64,000 nt of DNA from Cichorium intybus (taxonomy: Eukaryota > Streptophyta > Magnoliopsida > Asterales > Asteraceae), in NCBI GenBank assembly GCA_023525715.1, contig CM042009.1:128208145-128272144 (forward strand), given 5' to 3'. The notes below the pieces were generated by a model that saw only the letters and a program-made list of their open reading frames with translations, was not told where the DNA came from and searched no databases. Positions 10,976 to 20,032 of this stretch are shown here, piece after piece. The translations under genes were made by a program, and so were the position numbers. Position 1 is the first letter of the stretch, and the number at the start of each line of letters is the position of its first letter.

Positions 10976-12290
10976 AAAGTATGGAGTCTAAGCTGAATGT
11001 GAGAAGTCCAAATAACCGAAGAGATTCAACTGTTCGAAGCAACCAAAAATAGAGGCGAAGAATTGTTGGTGTTGTTGAGGTCTACGCTTCGGAAAAATCC
11101 TCAGTTCTCGGTCAAGAAATTTCTTCGCTCCGGTCAGACTAACTGAAGTGGATCGACAATAGAAGAAGATTTCACGAGTCGGGTGCATCTCACCCAGAAT
11201 GACATAAGTGCTTCTTCAGTAGATTATTAGAAGGGTTGGAACCAAAGAGTATAGGATCAGCGAGACTGAGGAAGGTCACGCCTCGTCTGGATCATGAGAT
11301 ACGTCTTCTTCGGTTAGGCATGCGAAGAAGGCAATCCAAAGCAAGAGTTGGCGATAGCCGAGGAGGCTGTCAGACCAGAGTTTTGTGATACAGAGTAAAC
11401 TCTGTTAGAATGAAAGAGCCATGTCAAGAGAAGCCTATCACCAAGTATCTTCTACAGACTGCAGTTCACCGTGACACGATAGTTTGGGCTAGGTTATAGG
11501 AGTGACTGCATCAGCAGTAGGAGAATATGAGACCGCAGTGTTCTTTGACCGAAGCTCAGTTCATACAGTAGAGTTTCCTCAAGGGAAGAGTTGGCCTCTA
11601 AACAAATCGTAGTGCGACTGAGTGTAGAAGCATAGTCAGATAGTTACACAGACTCATCCTAGGCCATGTTTCTCAACCGCAGTCCAAGGAGGAGTCGCAC
11701 AGTCGAAAGCGGGGTCCTTGGTTGTACCCTGGTTTGGTGTTGTCACATCGGCTATCAAAATACCTTAGGAATACACGAAGGAACAATATCAAAGTGTCAG
11801 GGAAACATGGAGAGCATGGTATGGTCACTTCTAGAACTATAAACCGTTTGGGTGCTTAAGCCTAGTTTGCATTCTCACCCAAGACCTTGCGTATTCAGTC
11901 TTCCATATTTGCTTATATAAATCTCATTATCATTCACAAGGATATGTGTGTCAAGTGTTAAGATATCATCAGATATCAAGTGGTAGATATCCAATGTTCG
12001 GGCTATGAACATTGTAAAGATAGTCTTAGTTTCTATTTTGTAAAACATTGAAGTTTAACAATGAAAATTATCTTGGTTATCACAGTGGATGTAGCTTGAC
12101 TCATTGTTAAGTGAACCACTTTATATCATTGTGTTCCTCAGTTAATTCTTCGTATTTCTCTCTAGTCTAGATAGCTGTGAGGTTGATCGCTTGTTTGAAG
12201 TTCTTAGTCGTGGAATCGATCGGTACCAGGAAAAGAGAGAGCAATGTGCCGATCCCAGATCCCAACATTATATTGAGTGTATATTCGTTA
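10976..12290 (+). mobile_element. Decayed, unclassified repeat with an LTR-like end
   Basis: Unlike its AT-rich neighbours this 1.3-kb block is base-balanced. Near its end, TTATCACAGTGGATGTAG followed by GAACCACTTTATATC and TTGTGTTC resembles the R-U5 part of plant copia LTRs. There is no clear PBS after it and no coding frame. It may be a truncated copia LTR with adjoining sequence. Confidence 0.3.
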
Positions 12291-12904
12291 TTTATAGAGA
12301 ATATTTATGATAACCTGATTCCCCCATCTTTCTCGAACCTGCCTACCTCGGAGTGGGCATCTGGCCATTGTCGGCGGCCCCGCGGCTGAAACCGCTGCCA
12401 ACCCACCACCATTCCGCCAACCCGCGGCTGAAACTTACTGCAATACTTATATATTGCAGTATTGTTACATTTTCAACGCAAAAATTCTGTCAGCTTCACA
12501 GTCGGGCGCTTTCCCACCTATTGATAAATATTTGCTCATTTATATAATAAAAAGATACAATATAATTGTCACGTTTTTATCTATATTATCATTTCTATGT
12601 AAACAGATGGTATATTAAAAGAACCAAAACCTGAAGGGGCTAAATGTCATATCCCATTCTTCAAACGCATGAACATCGCAGGCTGTCTTGGTCCACCATA
12701 ACTTTTTTTCCTATACAAAATAATTCTAGATATTCGCTTAGTGATAATACTTTTTTAATTTGTGTAAATATATTTTACTTTCTATGAATAAATGTAATAT
12801 TATTTTAATTTCTATTAACTTATAAAATGAGTACTAAGCTACCACGTTTTAACCAATTAAACATGTTAAAAGTAGATTATTGTATGTTTTGATCATATAA
12901 TAAA
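12291..12904. other. Noncoding stretch, no feature recognised
   Basis: Includes a small GC-rich patch (12350-12440) with CCCGCGGCTGAAAC twice, otherwise AT-rich. No gene is supported. Confidence 0.5.
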
Positions 12905-13115
12905 GAGTAAATTACAATAATGGTCCATGTGGTTTGCATGAAATTGCAATAATCGACTAACTTTTCAAAAAGCCACGCAAATGGTCCAATTTAAAGACTT
13001 AGTTGCAACAATGGTCCAACTTGAAATAAGGCTCTGTTACACCGTTACTTCTTCCCGTTAACAAAAAAAATTCGAAAAATATGAAGGGGTAAGGAAGTCT
13101 TTTTATGTGAAGAGG
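12905..13115 (+). mobile_element. Terminal-type sequence of a MULE-like element (candidate)
   Basis: AATTACAATAATGGTCCATG, followed by GTTTGCATGAAATTGCAATA and a second GCAACAATGGTCC, then CCCGTTAAC and a purine-rich stretch. Such 'ggtcc...ggtttgcatgaaattgca' sequence is a common flank of MULE-type genes in plants. No matching inverted copy survives, because the opposite side of the region is cut by a gypsy LTR at 17767. Confidence 0.35.
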
Positions 13116-13121
13116 ATGCAT

Positions 13122-13127
13122 TATATA
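13122..13127 (+). promoter_or_regulatory. TATA box candidate for the GRF zinc-finger ORF
   Basis: TATATA in GCATTATATAGGC, about 97 bases before the ATG at 13224, a normal plant spacing if the 5' UTR is about 65-70 bases. Confidence 0.5.
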
Positions 13128-13223
13128 GGCAGGAGTTGTATAAATCTTTAAGAGATCCAACAAACACAATCGATTACATAAATCATTTATAAGATCAGAA
13201 AAGAAGAGTCTTAGACATCAAGA

Positions 13224-13517
13224 ATGGTTCGTTGTGCTTGTGGAACAATGGCGTACATGTGCACTTCCTGGACAAACGAGAATCCTGGGCGAAGATTTTG
13301 GAGATGTACTCGATGCGGTTTTGTATCCTGGTTCGATCCTCCTATGTGCCGGAGGTCAACGTTGATTATACCTAGTTTGTTACAGGGTAGGCGGAACCTG
13401 GAGGTGGAGATTAGAAGGCTTGAAGGTGAAGTTCGAGGGGCCATGAAGTTTAAGGTTGCACCGGTTATGTCGTGGATTTTTTTCATATGTTACGCCATGT
13501 TCACCATATTTGAGTAG
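13224..13517 (+). CDS. Small GRF-type zinc-finger protein with C-terminal membrane segment (97 aa)
   Basis: Residues 3-42 hold the GRF zinc-finger pattern: CACG, then the NPGRRFWRC block, CGFVSWFDPP and a final Cys, giving paired cysteines around the GRxFxxC core. GRF fingers bind nucleic acid in larger proteins, and plants have many short proteins made only of this finger plus a hydrophobic tail. Here a charged helix (about 55-75, EVEIRRLEGEV) is followed by a hydrophobic end (about 80-97, VMSWIFFICYAMFTIF). The frame is complete, with its own TATA-like box. It lies convergent to the broken MULE transposase at 15310-17766 and may be an accessory ORF of that element or a captured gene. Confidence 0.7.
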   Translation: MVRCACGTMAYMCTSWTNENPGRRFWRCTRCGFVSWFDPPMCRRSTLIIPSLLQGRRNLEVEIRRLEGEVRGAMKFKVAPVMSWIFFICYAMFTIFE

Positions 13518-14064
13518 TTTAAGCTAGGTTTTTTAAGGTTGTAACCTTCAAGTGTTTTGGGTATTAAAATATATCGGATACTAAAGTATGTTTACCTATT
13601 CCGTAATTGTAAGTCTTTTGTTTAGAAAATGTGTTGTTATAATATTAATCGACTTAAAATTTTCAAAGAAAATTTTCTAGTAGTGATTGAGGATTACAAT
13701 ATTATGATAATCTTAATGTTTGCAGGAAAATTAATAACAACTGATATTGATAATTTAGTTTATGATCATTGTATACATTACAATGCAATAGCAAATTAGT
13801 TGCAGTAAGTTAGTTGACATTGTTAAAAATAATATGGCGTTACCAAAAAAAATTAATTTGCCACATTGATACGTTTCATAGATATTAAAAAAACTATGAT
13901 TTACCAAAAAAGTCCCCACATAATTAGGGTTAATCAGGAAGTCAAATGTGGGTCTTGCAGACTTCTTTCCGCCCCTATGTCTATCTTTTCATATCAGGAA
14001 CATTAAATGTAGTTCCACTCAAACGTCTGTCTTCTACCCGCCAAAGGATCTTCCAAGATATCAT

Positions 14065-14072
14065 TATAAAAG
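14065..14072 (+). promoter_or_regulatory. TATA box candidate for the 104-aa coiled-coil ORF
   Basis: TATAAAAG in CATTATAAAAGCAGC, 56 bases before the ATG at 14121. Confidence 0.6.
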
Positions 14073-14120
14073 CAGCTTAACACGGCATTCGTATCACATA
14101 CAACATCGACACCGAAGAAG

Positions 14121-14435
14121 ATGAAGGGCAAGGACTTTGAAGCAATGCTTAAAAGTTTGATGAAGACCGCTGAGATCAATCGACGCCTCATTGCAGAACT
14201 CCTACGCAAGTTCGATGCGGACCACGAAAAGAAGAACCTCATGTTCGAAGCTTTGGAAACCAGATCTAGTTGGATGAACTATGTCCAAGCGGAGAAAGTC
14301 ATCGATGACTCGAAACAAAATGCTTCTCGCATTTACATCCAGTTGTTCGAGATGCAAGAGGCATTTAACCAGGAGATTGAAGGTTACAAACAAAAGCTGA
14401 AGGAAGTGGAGTATCAGCCTGAGTTTGGTTGGTAG
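14121..14435 (+). CDS. Small charged, helical protein of unknown function (104 aa)
   Basis: I do not recognise the family. The sequence is rich in Lys, Glu, Ala and Leu, with no Pro before residue 99, and looks helical or coiled-coil for nearly its whole length (for example FEAMLKSLMKTAEINRRLI and EIEGYKQKLKEVEY). It has no cysteine, no signal peptide and no membrane segment. A well-placed TATA box and ATG support expression. It sits 0.6 kb after the GRF zinc-finger ORF on the same strand, in the region whose - strand carries a MULE transposase, so it could be a second accessory ORF of that element. A chance ORF is less likely given the promoter and composition. Confidence 0.5.
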   Translation: MKGKDFEAMLKSLMKTAEINRRLIAELLRKFDADHEKKNLMFEALETRSSWMNYVQAEKVIDDSKQNASRIYIQLFEMQEAFNQEIEGYKQKLKEVEYQPEFGW

Positions 14436-15309
14436 AAGGCTACGTAAGTATTTAGGTGAAGGTCTTGGGGTATGGGGGTGCAGGAATGGTAAAAAAAGGG
14501 GGAAAAAATGTTTGGTTTTGGTTTTTTTTTTTTTTGATGTACGTATCGAATGGGTAATGGGATGTATTATGGATGTGAAGCAAACTATGTTTTTGGTAAT
14601 ATAATTAGTAATGAATATGAAATCGTTTGTTTTTTTGTCATATTCCAATGCATATAAAACCCTAACACAATTGAAACTGGGTAATATATTACGCTTTATA
14701 GTAACCTACTATGTAACATTATCTTAAATATAGCAACCAACTTTGCTCAAGTAAAATATACCTTATTCTGTTACGATTTTTTATGGAAACTGACTAATGT
14801 ATTATGCAATTTACCAAACTTCCATTTAAAACGCTTTTAGTTTAAGCAACCAAGTTTGTGCATTTAACACATAACTAATATAATACACAAACGAAATGGT
14901 TTATTGATGGGAGTGGTTTATTGCCTTTAAACATGTTTATGTAATCGCATACGCTGGTTGCCTTACTATAAGGTCTGAAATCATGATTTCTTGACAGGTT
15001 CTGAGTTATAATTAAACAACTAAACCAAATAAATTACTTAATATAACCATAAATATTGTCTTAATGTAACAACATCATCATGAGTAATAAAACTTCAAAC
15101 CCAACATAATTGTCTAAACCATTAAACATAACCAACCATATCAAGGACTCAATTCAAATACACATCTTACACAACCTTCAACTCACCCTTCCAACTTTTC
15201 ATCATCATGATCCCGCGTAACATCAGTCACAACCATTTGACTCTGCAACTGTTAAGGCCCCATCACAAATCATCTCCCTCCTCCCTGTGCAGAAGATGCT
15301 GCAGCAACA
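14436..15309. other. Noncoding stretch between convergent genes
   Basis: AT-rich, with a T run at 14521-14535. The last 90 bases contain the 3' end region of the transposase gene on the - strand. No ORF is supported. Confidence 0.5.
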
Positions 15310-17766
15310 TTAACTTTTGCAAGATCTTGCATTGTGTTCAGGGTTCTTGCACTTTCCACATTTAATCATGATAAACTTGCGACTTATCTTGGTCATACTG
15401 CCACTAGGTTGACTGTTATTGCATTGTTGACTCCTTTGTGATTCAAACTCATCAATACCCCTCCTTCTTTTAACCTGCGGCCTTCCAACCTGTTACAATC
15501 ATACACTCTTATTTGTAAATACTTTTTTCTACAATTTTTATATTTTGTAAACATCGATTGCCAAGTTTAGTTGCCTGAACATGGTGTTTTGGAGGTAATA
15601 TTGTTGTTGGGCAAGGCGATTTTGGCCACATTTCTGGCCCGTTAATTGGTTCAATTTTGAAACAATACATTCTCTTCCATGTCTCCATACGGTAACAGGG
15701 ATGAACCAAGTCTTCAGGTTGACTTACCAATTCCCCATTAGCTACTTGATCCCACAAAGCAGCCACTGCGTGTTTACAAGGAATTCCTGAAACCTCCCAC
15801 TTTCTACATGAACAAACACCTTTGGGCATATCAACAATAAATTGTTCATAATGGTCACTTGTCACCTGATACTTCCCTCCTCCATTGAAAATGCATGTAC
15901 ACATACTTGCTTGTTCTTTGACTTTATCCAACAACTTTTGTGCTGTTGGTGTAACTACGCCTGAACTCTTCTCTATCATTTTTTGAACTGTCACTATTTT
16001 CCTCATCATGTACTCCCTCACAAACTCTAATGCAGAAATAATTGGCCTGTCACGCCCATCAACTATTTTTGCATTAAAAACCTCACAGAGATTATTTAGC
16101 AATATATCAGTGTGGGCTCGACCTGTTTGATTACAAATGGTCAAAAACTTGAATACCATAACTTCCATGTTATTAAGGATAAAAATATACCTGAAAAACC
16201 TGATCTTAACCAATGTTTCACTGGTATACTCATCAACCATTTGTAAGCATCCTTGTTTAATCCATTCATGACAGCCATGGTTTTCCTAAACTGAGGTTCA
16301 GTTGTGGTTGTTGCACAGATCCATAACTGTTCTTTCAAAGGTGGGCTTTTGAAATGTAGCTTCATGTTTTCATGTATATGTCTTATACAAAATCTACGCT
16401 CCGCTACTGGAAACACATTTGACACAGCAGGTAACAAACCTTAAAAAGATATATGATAAGGTATGATAAATACAATTGGATTAACAAATTTTCAATTGAC
16501 AATGTAACAGTACATACCTTTGTCGATCAGAAACAAATGTCAAATTAGTCATTGGACCCATATCTAAATCTTCACCCAGCTGTTCAAGAAACCATGTCCA
16601 CGAACTTTTATTCTCTATTTCTACAATCGCATATGCAAGGGGGTAAATTCCATTGTTTCCATCCATACCCACTGCACTCAATAGTTGACCCGGATATGGA
16701 CCCTTCATGAAGGCACCATCCAATCCTAGTATTTCACGTTTGGCTTATTTGAAGCCACTCTTGAGTGCACCAAGACAAATGTAAATTCGTTTGAAAACAC
16801 GTGTGGTCGAGCTGAGGTCAGGTTCATCTTCCACTGCAATTTTAACAGTTGTTCCTGGGTTTCGTAGCTGTAGTTCCTGTTGGATTAGGTGTCTAAGCCA
16901 TGACTTATAATTGTATTTATCTTATGATTAAAAGCAAAGTCCATTTGGGTTGCCCTCATAGATGGAGGATAGATATATAGTTCAGTAGAGAGAATAGTTG
17001 ATTTATAAATTGCATAATAAATCAATAGAAATTAAGTATATGGTTTATTAATATATTTAAGTGTTAATATATTAATTAGAAACTATATTAATTAATTGAG
17101 ATTTAATCTAGAATTAATTGTATTTAATTTAGAGATTAAACTAATTAATTAAAAGGTGCAGGGACTGGTTTGGCATTTATTCAATAGTTGAATAACTGGC
17201 CAGGTAAAACCAGGGACCAAAAGTGGCGCCAACCTGGAGGCTCCTCCAGGGTTTGGCGAAACCCTAATTAGGGTTTTGGTAAGCCTGGTCCAAGTGGTCA
17301 AAAACCTTGTCCAGTTAGAGGCTCCTTAGGGTTTCAGGTGTAACCCTAGGAGGCTATAAAAGGAACCCCTTGGCACCTCATATTCACGCCATATGTCTCT
17401 CTGTGTTATTCTGCTGGACTGATTCTTCCATCCCTTGGGTGTGACTTGCATTTGAGGCAGGATACTTTTGCTGCTGCTTGAAAGGATCATAAGATCAAAG
17501 GTTGGTTTTCTTAATTCATCTTTAGAATTGAATTGTTTCCTTTAGGTTCTTAGTTCTAATCTTCATAGAAGAAAACATAGATCAATATTAGGGTTGCATG
17601 TGAACCTTAGGTATTTTTGTGTTCATTGATTGCATAGAAACCCTTCAGTTCCAACCCATAGTCTCGTAGCATATTGTATTGTCGCTCGTAGTCACCCCTA
17701 ATTTTGTTTAGGGCAAGTTGCTTCGTTCTAAAAACCTTCATGTAGGAGAGATCTAACTTGTATTTC
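15310..17766 (-). pseudogene. MuDR/MULE transposase, multi-exon, broken and interrupted by a solo LTR
   Basis: Read from 17766 down: KYKLDLSYMKVFRTKQLAL and RGDYERQYNMLRDYGLEL, then the solo LTR (16878-17647), then QLRNPGTTVKIAV, a stop in GFK*AKREILGL, and the catalytic-type segment LDGAFMKGPYPGQLLSAVG. Splice sites place introns at 16441-16517, 16123-16190 and 15490-15574; the last has a GC donor (CAG|GCAACT). Exons encode RHIHENMKLHF, RAHTDILLNNLCEVFN, the SWIM zinc finger CSCRKWEVSGIPCKHAVAAL, TILPPKHHVQ, and a terminal CCHC knuckle CGKCKNPEHNARSC, with stop codon at 15310-15312. The N-terminal part is lost at 17767, where a gypsy LTR begins. The stop, the insertion and the truncation make it inactive. 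Confidence 0.9.
16873..17652 (+). mobile_element. Solo LTR of the copia-1 family with perfect TSD
   Basis: The LTR is 16878-17647, starting TGTTGG and ending CCCTTCA, with TATAAAA at 17355-17361. It is flanked by the 5-bp duplication GTTCC (16873-16877 and 17648-17652). It differs from the copia-1 LTRs by scattered substitutions, so it is an older insertion reduced by LTR-LTR recombination. It lies inside the MULE transposase, between codons for GLEL and QLRN. Confidence 0.97.
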
Positions 17767-18635
17767 TGTAACGTCAAGACACTCTTTTTATGTAAATATA
17801 ATAAAAAGGGTAAATTGGTCATTTTACCTTGGAAGGGTAATTTGGTCTTTTGGACAGAAAAGAATTTGGTTTGAAATAATATTTTGAGTTTTGGACTTAA
17901 AATGTTATAAAAACTGAAATTAGTCGTTTTACCACAAAAAGGGTATTTTGGTCATTTGACCATGTGCGGAACCAATTGGGTAAAAATATTGTTGCTTGTG
18001 GCAAAAATATAAGAAATGAAAGTTTTATTGTCATAAAACTTGATTGTTGTGGTCAAAGTTCAAGAAAATGAACTTTAGGACTAAAAATGTAAAAATTGGA
18101 TGTATAAATAAGAGAGAGTTGACTCTCTCTTTGACTAGCCATTTGTGCAGCAACGGGAGGAGCAAGGAAGATGCGATTTCTGCAGGAAATCATGGAATTG
18201 AAGTAAGGAATTGGAATCATAGCTTGGAATTGGTGATTCCTATGTTAATCAAGGTTAGTAAACTTGATTTTAACCAAGTTCTTGAAGTGTTCTTGATTTG
18301 GTTTTATAGAAACTGAAATTTGTAAATTTCAGTTAGGTTTATGTGGTTTAAATGGTTTAATACTTCCATTAAGTCATGCTAAAAGGACTTAATTCAAGAA
18401 AATGGAAGTAGATTGCTATTTGTGATGAATTTTGAAGTTTTGGGGTTTTGGAACTAAGAACCCTAATTCTTCATTTTGATTGATTTAGTTGTTTTTAATG
18501 GTTGAAAACCTTGTATTAATAGAAGGTTTTAGCCTAGGAATAAACCTCAAACGATTAAGTCGAGCAATAAGTGCTTAAAAATGGAAAAATGGAAAATTCT
18601 AGCATAAAATCGGAGTTTTCTGCACTTCTGTCCAG

Positions 18636-18722
18636 CGCTCGCGACTCGAGCAAGGGCTCGCTCGCGACTCGAAGAGGGTCCTTTGCGACTCGAGCACTTG
18701 TCTGGTCGCGACTCGAGCCCTG
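18636..18722 (+). repeat. GC-rich block of repeated CGCGACTCGAG words
   Basis: GCGACTCGAG or GCGACTCGAA occurs four times in under 90 bases, in otherwise AT-rich LTR sequence. Confidence 0.8.
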
Positions 18723-19204
18723 GGCAGAAACCAATTTGTCTTCTGTGAATTTTCCAAGTTTGATTTTGATGCTAGGCTTATCCGATTGACCTGAAATTTT
18801 AAACATAGGTATAATATATTGTAAAACTTCATGGAAAATTATCGGAATACGAATACGACCTCCCGAAAGTACTGTAGTAGAATACGCGTATTTCGGAAAG
18901 TGTATTAAATTATATAACGATGGTTATTGATTGGAAATACTTGGAAATGGTTCCCAATTGTATTCTACAGGACTCTTATGTATTAGAGTCAATTTAAATG
19001 ATTATTAACCTATTATCATTTGGTATATAAATGAATATATAGGTATGGGACAAAATGGTTGTGGTGCACGTAAAGGCAAGAAACAACCGAGATTTAAACG
19101 CAGCTAGTATCCAGGTGAGTAATCTCACTGATATCATATATGATATATGATGATTGAACTGTTACAGGTTGAAACGGCTTCGAGGGACGAAAATGACAAG
19201 TGTA

Positions 19205-19740
19205 AAAATATATGTAAAAGACAAGACCAGATAAGCCGTGAGTCTGTTATAGACAAGAACAGAGCTGTGAGTCAGTAATGTGACAATACCAGATAAGCCG
19301 TGAGTCTGTTATAGACAAGAACGGAGCTGTGAGTCAGTAATGCGACAATACCAGATAAGCCGTGAGTCATTGCGATGACAAGAACGGAGCTGTGAGTCCA
19401 TTTTAATTAGGCAAGACCGGATAAGCCGTGAGTCATTGCGATGACAAGAACGGAGCCGTGAGTCTAGGCAAAAGCGGGACAACCTGTGAGCCATAAATGA
19501 TTATAAAATGAAATGAAATTAACTAGTGCGGCCTATAAGGCTATGATATTTGGTGCGGCCTATACGGCTATGATATTGTTACAGGTACATGGTGCGGCCT
19601 TTTTGGCTATGATATCGGGTTATTAAACCCAGCTGGTGCGGCCTGCGGGCTATGATTTATATATTGATAATGTTTTGGTGCAGCTTATATAGCTATGACA
19701 CAGGGTGCGGCTTAAATAGCCATGAAATACGATGCGGTCA
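19205..19740 (+). repeat. Two minisatellite arrays within the gypsy LTR
   Basis: The first array (about 19225-19475) repeats a unit of about 55-65 bases built from GATAAGCCGTGAGTC and ACAAGAACGGAGCTGTGAGTC. The second (about 19525-19735) repeats GGTGCGGCCTATAAGGCTATGATAT with decay. The second array is related to the reverse-complement GGCCGCACC...CATAGCC array at 43258-43475. Confidence 0.85.
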
Positions 19741-20032
19741 ATTATGACTAAGAAATATGGGATGGAAATGTATGCAAATAACAACCCGTAAGACTATGTG
19801 ATAGGATGGGCAATCCAAAGACATATATGGTTAGCCAGAACGGCTAAGCGTTTGGGACCGATATCCAGACAGAGATATACGGTTAATAGATTTATCATAT
19901 ATAGGAAATTATATATGAATGTATTTTTATACGTGTTATTTGCAGATACGATTACTCACTGAGCTTTGTAGCTCATACCGTTTGTTAAATGTCCCTGCAG
20001 GTTAGCGTAACCCTGATAAGGGTAAGGATAAA

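Larger units (their letters stand above)
17767..20032 (+). mobile_element. Ty3/gypsy LTR, + orientation, 3' end truncated
   Basis: Starts TGTAACGTC at 17767, directly at the end of the transposase homology. Words at 18775-18900 (CTTATCCGATTGACCTGAAA, GGAATACGAATACGACCTCC, ACGCGTATTTCGG) are the reverse complement of sequence at about 43700-43850 in the complete gypsy element, which shows the relationship. Near 19990-20030 CCTGCAGGTTAGCG and CTGATAAGGG match the same LTR's 3' half, but the expected GGGTGTTACA end is missing, because a different gypsy LTR starts at 20033-20035. Chance ORFs on either strand were ignored. Confidence 0.8.
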
